Shown: positions 25,465 through 33,486 of the stretch, piece after piece
How the letters are laid out: the number at the start of each line of letters is the position of its first letter
Position numbering within the stretch: position 1 is the first letter of the stretch
Source of the DNA: CAZRRV01 sp964602735
GTDB lineage: Bacteria; Bacillota; Clostridia; Oscillospirales; Acutalibacteraceae
Assembly: GCA_964602735.1 (NCBI GenBank)
Contig: CAZRRV010000002.1
Location: forward strand, 1-64,000
Reading direction: 5' to 3'
DNA length: 64,000 nucleotides
Translations under genes and position numbers: made by a program
The notes under the pieces: generated by a model
What the model was told of the DNA's origin: nothing
What the model saw: only the letters and a program-made list of their open reading frames with translations
Databases searched by the model: none

Positions 25465-27687
25465 TTGAGAGTTTTACTTCTTTTACGCGGCAGCGCGGGA
25501 TGCGGGAAATCGACCTGGATACGCGAACACGGTTTAAGCGAATATTCACTGTGCGCCGACGATATACGCCTTATGTGCGGTGCGCCCGTTCTTACTCCCG
25601 ACGGGGGCAGGAACATCAGTCAGAGAAACGATAAATTTGTGTGGAATATTCTGTTTGAAATGCTGGAAAACCGCATGGCGTACGGCGATTTTACGGTAAT
25701 TGACGCCACGAACTCCAAAACTTCGGAAATGAACCGTTACAAAACGCTCGGCGCACGGTATAAGTACCGGATTTACTGTGTTGATTTTACCGATATTCCC
25801 GTTGAAACGGTGAAAGAACGCAACCGCGGGCGCGATCCGCTGAAACGCGTCCCCGATTATGTTATCGACCGTATGTATTCCCGGTTCCAAACGCAGAAAA
25901 TACCGTCGGGCATTACCGTAATAAAGCCGGACGAACTCGACAAAATATGGATGAAACCCTCCGATTTTTCCGCTTACGGGAAAATTCACCATATCGGCGA
26001 TATTCACGGATGTTACACCGCCCTTTCGGAATATTTTAATCGGGAAGGCGGCATGAAAGACGATGAAATGTATATCTTCTGCGGGGATTATATCGACAGA
26101 GGAATTGAAAACGCCGAGGTTTTGCGATTCCTGCTTTCGATTTACGACAAACCCAATGTGCGCCTGCTCGAGGGCAACCACGAAAAATGGCTTGACAGAT
26201 GGGCGAACGGCGAAGAGGTAAATTCGCAGGAATTTGAAAGCAATACGCGCGCGCAGCTCGAAAGCTCGGGCATAAGAAGAAAAGATGTGCGGTTACTGTA
26301 TCGGAAACTCGGACAATGTGCGTATTACACATACGGCGACCGTCTTTTCCTTGTAACGCACGGGGGTTTAAGCGTATTGCCGCAGAACCTTACGCTTGTT
26401 TCCTCGCGGCAGATGATTCACGGTGTCGGAGATTATAACGATACCGAAACCGTGGCGAATACATTCCCGGAACAGTCGCCCGAAAACTGTTATCAGATTT
26501 TCGGTCACAGGAATACCAAAAGCCTGCCGGCGCGTGTAAATGACCGTGTGTTTGTACTTGAAGGCAAAGTGGAGTTCGGCGGGTGTCTGCGGTGCGTTCA
26601 GGTTCTGCCCGGCGGGATAATAAACACCGTGGAAATTCAAAACACCGTTTTCGCGGAGCCGAACCTTCCGGATATTGCCGGCGCGGATGAGGAAAAAACG
26701 GTAGGCGATGTTATACGGGAACTGCGCGCCAACCGTTATATCGCCGAAAAGCGGTACGGGAACATCTCGTCTTTCAATTTTACGAAGGAGGCATTCTACG
26801 ATAAAGTTTGGGACGGGCAAACCATACACGCCCGCGGACTTTATATCAACATACCCGAAGAGAAGGTGGTCGCGAGAGCCTACGACAAATTTTTCAATAT
26901 AAACGAACGGCCGGAAACAAAACTCGAGATGTTACAGTTCAGGTTTGAATTTCCGGTGACGGCTTATGTGAAAGAGAACGGGTTTTTGGGAATCGTTTCC
27001 TACAGCGACGAAAACGACGACCTGTTCATCACCACGAAATCGGCGCCGGACGGCGAATACGCCGTATGGCTGAAAGAGATGTTTTTCCGTGTTACGACCG
27101 ATGAAACTCGCAATGCGATAAAACACTTCGCGAAAGAACATAATGTTTCGTTTGTGTTTGAATGTGTGGATACCGAACGCGATCGGCATATAATTTCCTA
27201 TCCCGAAAGCGGCCTTTATCTGCTTGATATTGTTTTTAACGATCTGCATTTCCGCAAATACGAATACGACGAAATGTGCGAGATTGCGGAAAGATTCGGG
27301 TTGCGTCACAAAGAAAAAGCCCGCGTAATCGAGCGGTGGCCGGATTTTTTCGATTGGTACAATACCGTAAACGGCGAGGATTATCTGTACAGGGGGAGAA
27401 GGATCGAAGGTTTTGTGACGGAAGACGGAAAGGGCGCCATGCTCAAAATCAAACTTGCCTATTACCGCTTTTGGAAATTTATGCGCTCCGTAGCGCGGGA
27501 AACCTTCAGAAAAGGTTATATCGACAACACTCGCGTAAGCGCTTTGGCGACGCCTCTCGCCAACCGCTTTTACGGCTGGCTCAAAGAGCTGCGGGCGACT
27601 CATTCCCCCGATGAATTGCCCGACGATATATGTACATTGCGGGAAATGTTTTACAAATCCGACGCGGGGCGGCAGTTCGCGGAATAA
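25465..27687 (+). CDS. polynucleotide kinase-phosphatase-RNA ligase fusion (RNA repair)
   Basis: This 740-residue protein combines three nucleic-acid end-healing and sealing modules. Residues 1-160 are a P-loop kinase (GSAGCGKST at 9-17). Residues about 175-395 are a calcineurin-like phosphoesterase with GDIHGC near 179, GDYIDRG near 208, GNHE near 237 and further His motifs (THGG, FGHRN). From about 430 a covalent nucleotidyltransferase resembling T4 RNA ligase 1 follows: IHARGLYINI, VVARAYDKFFNINE, motif I KENG with the likely nucleotidyl Lys near 503, a FVFE motif III near 563-566, EGFV near 648 and KIK near 661. It should convert 2',3'-cyclic phosphate/5'-OH RNA ends to sealable ends and ligate them. 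No hen1 is adjacent. The start is TTG with GGAG 8 nt upstream. Confidence 0.85.
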   Translation: MRVLLLLRGSAGCGKSTWIREHGLSEYSLCADDIRLMCGAPVLTPDGGRNISQRNDKFVWNILFEMLENRMAYGDFTVIDATNSKTSEMNRYKTLGARYKYRIYCVDFTDIPVETVKERNRGRDPLKRVPDYVIDRMYSRFQTQKIPSGITVIKPDELDKIWMKPSDFSAYGKIHHIGDIHGCYTALSEYFNREGGMKDDEMYIFCGDYIDRGIENAEVLRFLLSIYDKPNVRLLEGNHEKWLDRWANGEEVNSQEFESNTRAQLESSGIRRKDVRLLYRKLGQCAYYTYGDRLFLVTHGGLSVLPQNLTLVSSRQMIHGVGDYNDTETVANTFPEQSPENCYQIFGHRNTKSLPARVNDRVFVLEGKVEFGGCLRCVQVLPGGIINTVEIQNTVFAEPNLPDIAGADEEKTVGDVIRELRANRYIAEKRYGNISSFNFTKEAFYDKVWDGQTIHARGLYINIPEEKVVARAYDKFFNINERPETKLEMLQFRFEFPVTAYVKENGFLGIVSYSDENDDLFITTKSAPDGEYAVWLKEMFFRVTTDETRNAIKHFAKEHNVSFVFECVDTERDRHIISYPESGLYLLDIVFNDLHFRKYEYDEMCEIAERFGLRHKEKARVIERWPDFFDWYNTVNGEDYLYRGRRIEGFVTEDGKGAMLKIKLAYYRFWKFMRSVARETFRKGYIDNTRVSALATPLANRFYGWLKELRATHSPDELPDDICTLREMFYKSDAGRQFAE

Positions 27688-27727
27688 TCGCGAAGGCCGT
27701 ATATACTTCCGTAAAACAGCGGCCGTC

Positions 27728-27762
27728 AAACAGGCGGAGAACGACTCGTTCTCCGCCTGTTT
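27728..27762. terminator. Strong bidirectional hairpin between the RNA repair gene and mltG
   Basis: A 16-bp perfect stem (AAACAGGCGGAGAACG and its complement) with a 3-nt loop ACT lies between convergent genes; the stem ends in AAA/TTT on each side. The following 186 bp to mltG contain no gene. Confidence 0.75.
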
Positions 27763-27948
27763 GTGTGTTGTTAAATACAACGCCGAATAACGCCTGCCTT
27801 GCGGATGTGCCGCCGGGCACCCGATACCGACGGGGGAATACAGCTGATTTTCCGAGAGACCCGCGGGGCGGCGCCGTCGGAAGTCGGACGGAAGAGCGGA
27901 GTGCACGGCGCCGTTTCCGTTTTTACCTTTCAGAGCGTTGCCGTTAAA

Positions 27949-29187
27949 TTATTCGAGCCACAGATCTTCCTGCTTCAGCCGGCTTACGGTTGCGTTGTGC
28001 TCTTCCAGAGTTTTATTGTAGTAGAATTTGCCGTTTTTATCGGTTACGAAATAGTCGAACTTAAAATCGTCGGTTGGATTTACCGCGGCGCTGATTGATG
28101 CCTCGCTCGGAGCGCACAGGGGACCGGGAGGCAGCCCCTCGGTTTTGTTGGTGTCGTACCTGCCGTTGCCGTAGGGATATTCCGCCGTAGGGGAAGAACC
28201 CAACAATTTCGGCTGATCTTTCCAGTTAAGGCGGTTATAAAACACCGCGGCGACATTTTCACGGTCGGTTTTAGAGGCGTTGCTGGTTTCGAGTTCCAGA
28301 ATCGACGCCATTGTGAGTATTTCGTGAACCGTGTAACCCGATTTTTTGATTTTTGAACGGTAAGGTCTCAGCTTCGCGTCGGTTTGCGCGAGAGTACGCC
28401 GTATGGCCTGCCTTGCGCATTCGGTACTGTTGTAGCGGTAAAATTCGTAGGTATCGGGGAACATATAGCCCTCGAGGTGATAATAAACCTGCTCAACGGG
28501 GAGTTCTTTTATAAAATCGAATTCATCGTAATACGACAAATCGCGCGACGCTTCGCGGAACTGTTCCTCCGTGCATATACCGGCGTCGGCAAAAAGCTTG
28601 CGTATATCGTCTATTTCCGCCCCTTCGGGGATTTTCACCTTTACGGTGTCGGCTTTCATTCCTTCCTCCTGCAGGGTTTCACACAGCGCCTCGTAGCCGT
28701 CCTCCTTGTCGAACACATATACGCCGTATTGGAATTTGCCGTCGAATCCCATGAGCTTGGAGTATAGGCGGAACGCTGTGGAATACCGAATTACGCCCGC
28801 TTTGTCGAGCTGGCGGGCGATTTCGGCGGATGGTGTGCCGCGCTCTATTTCAATCTGCACCGTCCCCGCGCCGCCTATGCCCAGAAAATCGGCGACCAGC
28901 GTTAAAACTCCGAAAGCGACGCCGAGCGACACCGCTATTATTCCCGCGACCCATACGGCCGCCGAAACGCAGCCCTGGCGCCTTTTCTTCTTCTTTTTTT
29001 TCTTCCTCGGAGCAGGGGTGCCTGCATCTTCGCCGCCGGTTCCGGTACCCGACGGATTGTCGGGATATTCGTCGAGAAGAGAAAGATCTATGGAAAAGTC
29101 CTCGGTAGTTTCGTTCCCGGGCGGATCGTCGGGCGGCAGGTCGTCTCTTCTGTCGTCGGGCGGGATATACATGTTGGGATTGCTCAT
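27949..29187 (-). CDS. mltG: endolytic murein transglycosylase MltG
   Basis: MltG (YceG) cleaves nascent glycan strands at the outer face of the membrane and is thought to end strand elongation. The 412-residue protein has an acidic and proline-rich cytosolic N terminus, a lysine-rich stop (RKKKKKKKRR), one membrane helix (AAVWVAGIIAVSLGVAFGVLTLVA) around 76-100, a LysM-like segment (IEIERGTPSAEIARQLDKAGVI), and the catalytic domain with LEGYMFPDTYEF, the catalytic Glu in MASILELET and NVAAVFYNRL, LGSSPTAEY. It follows the folate gene by 1 bp; CGGAGG precedes the ATG. Confidence 0.95.
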   Translation of the reverse strand: MSNPNMYIPPDDRRDDLPPDDPPGNETTEDFSIDLSLLDEYPDNPSGTGTGGEDAGTPAPRKKKKKKKRRQGCVSAAVWVAGIIAVSLGVAFGVLTLVADFLGIGGAGTVQIEIERGTPSAEIARQLDKAGVIRYSTAFRLYSKLMGFDGKFQYGVYVFDKEDGYEALCETLQEEGMKADTVKVKIPEGAEIDDIRKLFADAGICTEEQFREASRDLSYYDEFDFIKELPVEQVYYHLEGYMFPDTYEFYRYNSTECARQAIRRTLAQTDAKLRPYRSKIKKSGYTVHEILTMASILELETSNASKTDRENVAAVFYNRLNWKDQPKLLGSSPTAEYPYGNGRYDTNKTEGLPPGPLCAPSEASISAAVNPTDDFKFDYFVTDKNGKFYYNKTLEEHNATVSRLKQEDLWLE

Positions 29188-29188
29188 C

Positions 29189-29794
29189 TTAACCTCCGAA
29201 CTTCGGCGGATTTTCCGCCGATTTGTATATTTTACGCTCGGTTATAACAACCGATACGGGTTTGTCGTATTTGTCGCGGTAAATGCGGGACACAAGGTCG
29301 CTTTCGTAGCAAAGCCCCGCCGTCGCGCCGGTAAAATGTTCGAGATAACGGTCGTAATAGCCTTTGCCGTGCCCTATGCGGAAACCGTACCGATCGAACA
29401 CAAAGCCCGGCACCAGCATCAAGGCGTCGCCGCAGCCGTCGGCCAACGGGAAATCTTCCGGCGGTTCGGGTACCGAAAACGAACCTGGGGATAAATCGGT
29501 TAACGAATTTATAAAACGGAACCGCATTTCACGCGTTCCCGGCACGCAGCGCGGCACCGCTACTTTTTTGCCGTCGGAAAACGCGTTTTCGATTATGGCG
29601 GCGGTGGCAACCTCGTACCCGCGGGCGACATAAACGAAAACGGCGCCCGCATCGCGGTATTGCCGGAGTTTTCGCACCTGCCCGCACACGGCGGTATCGG
29701 CTGTCGCTTTAACCCCTGACGGCATTGCCAGTCTTCGCTCGCGCGATTTTTCACGCATTTCCGCTTTGTAAAGTTTTGCGCTTACCGGCTCCAC
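29189..29794 (-). CDS. 5-formyltetrahydrofolate cyclo-ligase
   Basis: This enzyme (MTHFS) converts 5-formyl-THF to 5,10-methenyl-THF with ATP, returning a storage folate to the one-carbon pool. The 201-residue protein shows KAEMREKSRERRLAMP at the N terminus and the ATP/folate signature MLVPGFVFDRYGFRIGHGKGYYDRYL. The start is GTG and overlaps the DJ-1 gene by 13 bp; its Shine-Dalgarno is weak, so it may depend on coupling. Its position between thyX and mltG, in a run with tmk, groups folate and thymidylate functions. Confidence 0.93.
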   Translation of the reverse strand: MEPVSAKLYKAEMREKSRERRLAMPSGVKATADTAVCGQVRKLRQYRDAGAVFVYVARGYEVATAAIIENAFSDGKKVAVPRCVPGTREMRFRFINSLTDLSPGSFSVPEPPEDFPLADGCGDALMLVPGFVFDRYGFRIGHGKGYYDRYLEHFTGATAGLCYESDLVSRIYRDKYDKPVSVVITERKIYKSAENPPKFGG

Positions 29795-30327
29795 TGTATA
29801 TCGTGTTCCAGCTCAACCCGCTTCGCTCTGCCGCACATTGCCTCAACCAGCGCGAAGCCGAACTGTGTTGCCGCTCCCGCCCCGCGTGCGGTTATAATAT
29901 TGCCGGATTTTACGGCGGGAGCGTCGCCGATTTCGGCTCCGTACAGGAATTGTTCAAATCCGGGATAGCAAACGGCTTTTTTGCCGCCAAGCAACCCCAT
30001 TTTGCCTATGATGGACGGCGCCGCACAAATCGCGCCGATTATTTTCCCGTTACTGTCGGCGTACTTGATAAAATCAATTACCTCTTCGGATTTTTCGAGG
30101 TTTGCCGTGCCCGGCATACCTCCCGGCAGGATTACCGCCTCGAGAGCCTCCCCGGGTGCCGCTTCCGCAATAACGGTGTCGGCGGTTACCGTTATGCCGT
30201 GCGAACCCGTAACCGTTTTGCCGGTAACTCCCACCGTCGTAACCGATTTGCCCGCTCTTCTGAGTATATCGAGCGGAACAATAGCCTCGGTTTCCTCAAA
30301 ACCGTCTGCCAGAAATTCAAATATCAT
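29782..30327 (-). CDS. DJ-1/PfpI family protein (YajL/ThiJ type)
   Basis: The 181-residue protein is of the DJ-1 type, with the N-terminal Glu in ADGFEETEAIVPLDILRRAG, VILPGGMPGTANL, the nucleophile elbow GAICAAPSIIG (reactive Cys near 101) and GKKAVCYPGFE. DJ-1 homologues have been assigned glyoxalase III, protein deglycase or chaperone activities; which applies here is not visible. Because mgsA is present, methylglyoxal handling is possible (inference). It overlaps tmk by 4 bp and the folate gene by 13 bp, so all are in one operon. Confidence 0.88.
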   Translation of the reverse strand: MIFEFLADGFEETEAIVPLDILRRAGKSVTTVGVTGKTVTGSHGITVTADTVIAEAAPGEALEAVILPGGMPGTANLEKSEEVIDFIKYADSNGKIIGAICAAPSIIGKMGLLGGKKAVCYPGFEQFLYGAEIGDAPAVKSGNIITARGAGAATQFGFALVEAMCGRAKRVELEHDIQWSR

Positions 30328-31004
30328 AGATCCGTACCCCGTTTCAGCGTTTTAACAGCTTTATCGTAAATTTCTTCCGCTATGGTGTCGACAGCCTTCG
30401 GCTCGCCGTTTGCGGCACAGTGTACCGTTTCCCATCCGCAATATTCCGCCGCGAAAAGTGCGGCTTCGCGGCACCGTCGCAGATAGCGCCCGTTCTTTTC
30501 GTGAATATCTTTTTTTTGCTCGTCGCCGCCGTAGCGGTTTGACAGCATTTTTTCTGCCACATCAGGCGGCATATCCAAAAAAATAACGTTATCCGGCCGC
30601 GGAAGCCCGAGCTTTCCGTATTCAAATTCGCACAGCCAGTCGATGTACCGCGAACGCTCGCCGGCCGGCAGTTTCGAGGCCTGATGAACGGCGTTCGATG
30701 TTGTGTACCGCCCGCACAGCACCAGCCCGCCGGCGGCGTAATAATTTTCCCAGTGCAGTTTATAATTAGCGTAACGGTCAACCGCGTAAAACGCGCCGGC
30801 GGCATAGGCGTTCACGGAGTCGGGATCGTCGCCGAACGCCCCGCTTAAATACATACGCACCAGAGCGCTCGAATCGCCGGCGTAATCGGGAAACGAATAA
30901 CTCCGGCAATCGGTTCCTTCGCTTAAAAAGCGCTTTTCAAGCAGGCTTAATTGTGTGGATTTTCCGCTTCCGTCGAGCCCTTCGAGTACTATCAGCTTTC
31001 CCAT
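30324..31004 (-). CDS. tmk: thymidylate kinase
   Basis: Tmk phosphorylates dTMP to dTDP. The 226-residue protein begins KLIVLEGLDGSGKSTQLSLL (Walker A), followed by SFPDYAGDSSALVRMYLSGAFG, FYAVDRYANYKLHWENY (the DR(Y/H) motif) and LCGRYTTSNAVHQASKL. The LID region is less canonical than in E. coli Tmk, and the protein belongs to the branch often annotated thymidylate kinase-like in Clostridia. Its start overlaps the thyX stop by 1 bp, fitting with dTMP supply from ThyX. Confidence 0.88.
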   Translation of the reverse strand: MGKLIVLEGLDGSGKSTQLSLLEKRFLSEGTDCRSYSFPDYAGDSSALVRMYLSGAFGDDPDSVNAYAAGAFYAVDRYANYKLHWENYYAAGGLVLCGRYTTSNAVHQASKLPAGERSRYIDWLCEFEYGKLGLPRPDNVIFLDMPPDVAEKMLSNRYGGDEQKKDIHEKNGRYLRRCREAALFAAEYCGWETVHCAANGEPKAVDTIAEEIYDKAVKTLKRGTDL

Positions 31005-31780
31005 TACCGGTTTTCGCCGCGCAACGCCTTAAAGCGTTCGCGAACCTGCGCGCTTTTCCCGCAGGACATTTTACCTTCGCCGCACGCTCCGAAAAGGCAG
31101 GCGGGACCGGTGCCGGCAAAGATATGCGGCGCCACACCGTAAACCAGCCGGAACATCTCATCGGCGACCGCCCGTATTTCCCACTGGGCGCGCCCGCAAC
31201 AGCGATGTCGGAAAAAATTCAGCAGGCTGCGGGCGTTCATGGTAACCACCATTTTTGTTTCACAGGCGTTCGGCAGTACAAACCGCGCGTCTTCAACCGC
31301 TTTTTTTTCGGCGGCGCGGTCGGCTTCTTTTTCGCTCATTCCCGATTCCAGGAAATTTTTTTTATGCCGCGATTTAAGAATTTCGGCAAGCTTTTCGTAA
31401 TCCTCTCTGTCGCGTTCCATGGCGTTTATATAACATTCTCTGGCTTCGGGAACCGCCTCGATTTCGGGAGGTACAACATAACGGAACGCGTTTTCTTTAA
31501 CATAGCGCTGACTTTGCACCGAATACGACGCGATGCGGTGGCGTGTAATCTGCGCCAGCAACGAACGCGATACACCCTCTATCCCGAATGTGAACGAGGC
31601 GTGCTCAAGCGGGCTTTCGTGACCTATTTCGGCAAGCATTTCCACAAAGTGTGCGGTTTTTTCGGGGGTAAGCCCCTCGCGTATGCTTTCAATATCGGCG
31701 GCGGAATAGCACAGCCTGGCGGCCGCCGCGACCGCAAGTTCGGGATTCGGCGTATAAGCGAGCAATGTGACTTTAGCCAT
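31004..31780 (-). CDS. thyX: FAD-dependent thymidylate synthase ThyX
   Basis: ThyX methylates dUMP using methylene-THF with FAD and NADPH. The 258-residue protein carries the signature RHRIASYSVQSQRYV (ThyX motif RHRxxSxxxxSxRY), HESPLEHASFTFGIEGVSR, and FRHRCCGRAQWEIRAVADEM near the C terminus. No thyA is seen. It is the first gene of the thyX-tmk-DJ-1-FTHF cyclo-ligase-mltG operon, with ribosome binding site AAAGGAG and a promoter at 31811-31839. Confidence 0.96.
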   Translation of the reverse strand: MAKVTLLAYTPNPELAVAAAARLCYSAADIESIREGLTPEKTAHFVEMLAEIGHESPLEHASFTFGIEGVSRSLLAQITRHRIASYSVQSQRYVKENAFRYVVPPEIEAVPEARECYINAMERDREDYEKLAEILKSRHKKNFLESGMSEKEADRAAEKKAVEDARFVLPNACETKMVVTMNARSLLNFFRHRCCGRAQWEIRAVADEMFRLVYGVAPHIFAGTGPACLFGACGEGKMSCGKSAQVRERFKALRGENR

Positions 31781-31810
31781 TCACAAACTCCTTTCCCCGA
31801 TTATAAAAGC

Positions 31811-31839
31811 ATTATACCAAAAACCGTGCCCCGTGGCAA
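31811..31839 (-). promoter_or_regulatory. Promoter of the thyX operon
   Basis: On the minus strand TTGCCA (31839-31834) and TATAAT (31816-31811) are spaced 17 bp, 30 bp before the thyX start. Confidence 0.75.
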
Positions 31840-32130
31840 TGAAAAAATTATTTTCGGCGTGATTTCGCGGGGCGGATGTGAGACGGTGCCGCTTTACGAG
31901 GGTTTAATCTGACGCCGGGACGGTTCTATCGCGCAGTCCCGGGCGGCGAGGGAATGTTGTATGTGTTTACGGGCACGCTGGCCGGGCGGAGAACCGGCGA
32001 ACAGGGGCACGGCGGAACCTTGCGCGGCGCCGCCGTGATATAAAAACTCCCCCGGCGCGCGGGGGAGAGATATATTTGCGGCTCTGTTCGGGGACGTTTT
32101 CCGGGCGCGGCGCCGGGGGAAAAACCTTAG

Positions 32131-32287
32131 GGCAACACCGCAAAAAGACCCGGCGGCAGATGCGCCGTCGGATTTTTTGTTAAGAGAAAGCAAAAAGCGC
32201 TTTTCGGGCGCTTTTGTAAAATATAACAGGGGAAATACCGGGCAGATGACGCCGGGAGCCGTCGGGCGGTCACCCGGCGGTGTTGCC
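32131..32287. repeat. MITE-like element with 11-bp terminal inverted repeats
   Basis: The 157-bp segment is bounded by GGCAACACCGC (32131-32141) and its exact reverse complement GCGGTGTTGCC (32277-32287). Outside these, TTAG and TTAC continue the symmetry. It encodes no transposase. Internal sequence (TTGTAAAATATA at about 32214, GGCAGATGA) aligns with the element at 62437-62606. Confidence 0.6.
32193..32215. terminator. Hairpin inside the MITE-like element, possible rho-independent terminator
   Basis: Stem AAAAGCGC / GCGCTTTT with a 7-nt loop; T-runs on both strands. It could terminate rhaBAD transcripts about 460 nt past rhaD. Confidence 0.5.
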
Positions 32288-32673
32288 GTAAGAGCTTTTT
32301 GTCGGGGAAAGCACCCGCCGCGCCGATCGGCGCGGCCGTCCGGCTGTTGGGCCGCGCGCGTGTGCGGTTCCTGATTGCGGATCGCAACCTAAGTGCCCAT
32401 AATCCGGCACACTGTCGAGTTCACCCGTAGTGTAGACCGCGGAAGCGGGGCGGCGGAATCGTTCCGTAGTAACGCGCGACAGTTAATCGCATGCCGCCCG
32501 TTCCTTAAATCCTGGTTGAGAGTGCCGCCGGATACGGCTCCCGGCGCCGAGCGGTTTATCGCGTCTGCGGGCAGCGGCCGCTTTTACGGACGGCAAAAAT
32601 TCTAAAGCCATTAATCATGCAATTTTTTATTGCGCCGGCTAAAACTTTGCGCGGGTTGCCGTTAATGTACGGC

Positions 32674-33486
32674 TTAACCGAGGAAATCCTCGCGGAATTT
32701 AAGGTTAAAAGCGGCGGCTGTCGCCCGTAATCCGTCGTCGCTGATCGTATTGATACGCGGCATTCCGCTCGCTATCATATAAAGCTGAGCGCCTTTTTCA
32801 ACCGTTTCAATCAGACCGAACGCTTCGTCGAGAGTTTTCCCGACAGCGTAAATACCGTGCATTCCCCATATTACCAAACGGAACTCGCGCATTTTTTCGG
32901 CGGTTGCTCTTCCTATTTCGTTGGTGCCGCATACCATCCACGGGAGTACGCCGATCCCGTCGGGAAAAACCACTATGCATTCGGTGCAGGTCTGCCACAG
33001 CGTATGCGTAAATTCTTTCTCATCGAGCGGATGCACAAAATTCATGGCGAGGGTATACGTCGGGTGGCAGTGCATAACAACACGGTTATCCGGGTCAATC
33101 GAAAGCCTTGCGATATGGCTCATCAAATGGGCGGGAAGTTCGCTTGTGAACCGTCCGCCGTCGGAATATCCCCAAAGCAGTTCGGCGGTATCGCCGCTCT
33201 CCGATACGCGAATTACGCCAAGATTGTTTTCGGGGTCGCGCTCGATGTTTTTGAAATATTTGCCGGTTCCCGTGACGGCAAAACATTTTCCGGCGAGTTC
33301 GCTCGCCCGAAAGCCCATGGGTATTTCCCTCAGCACCGGCGCGCCGCCAAGGTATGCCGATATGTCGCCGTCGTCGAGCATAACGCTTATGTTGCCGCCG
33401 TTGCGTTCGTCCCAGCCGAGACGGTACATATTCGACGCGGTGAGGCAGAGTTCTTTGATAAACGGGGCCGTGCTTAAATCAGTCAT
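32674..33486 (-). CDS. rhaD: rhamnulose-1-phosphate aldolase
   Basis: RhaD cleaves L-rhamnulose 1-phosphate into dihydroxyacetone phosphate and L-lactaldehyde. It is a zinc class II aldolase. The 270-residue length and segments WDERNGGNISVMLD (near 24-37), FAVTGTGKYFKN, VVMHCHPTYTLAMNFVHPLDEKEFTHTLW (zinc His pair HCHPT with the catalytic region) and WGMHGIYAVGKTLDEAFGLIETVEKGAQLYMIA (third zinc His) match the family. It is the last gene of rhaBAD and overlaps rhaA by 4 bp. Confidence 0.95.
   Translation of the reverse strand: MTDLSTAPFIKELCLTASNMYRLGWDERNGGNISVMLDDGDISAYLGGAPVLREIPMGFRASELAGKCFAVTGTGKYFKNIERDPENNLGVIRVSESGDTAELLWGYSDGGRFTSELPAHLMSHIARLSIDPDNRVVMHCHPTYTLAMNFVHPLDEKEFTHTLWQTCTECIVVFPDGIGVLPWMVCGTNEIGRATAEKMREFRLVIWGMHGIYAVGKTLDEAFGLIETVEKGAQLYMIASGMPRINTISDDGLRATAAAFNLKFREDFLG

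Larger units (their letters stand above)
31840..32673. other. Long intergenic region between thyX and rhaD, no gene
   Basis: About 830 bp. It holds the MITE-like repeat at 32131-32287 with a terminator-like hairpin inside, and GC-rich sequence on either side. Near rhaD a weak hairpin GCCGT-acatta-ACGGC (32655-32670) follows the gene without a T-run. I see no frame with a good ribosome binding site. Confidence 0.5.

Noticed and set aside
25465..27687. Pnkp/Hen1 RNA repair cassette
   Set aside because: No methyltransferase gene is adjacent and the C-terminal domain looks like Rnl1 rather than the Pnkp ligase-like domain.
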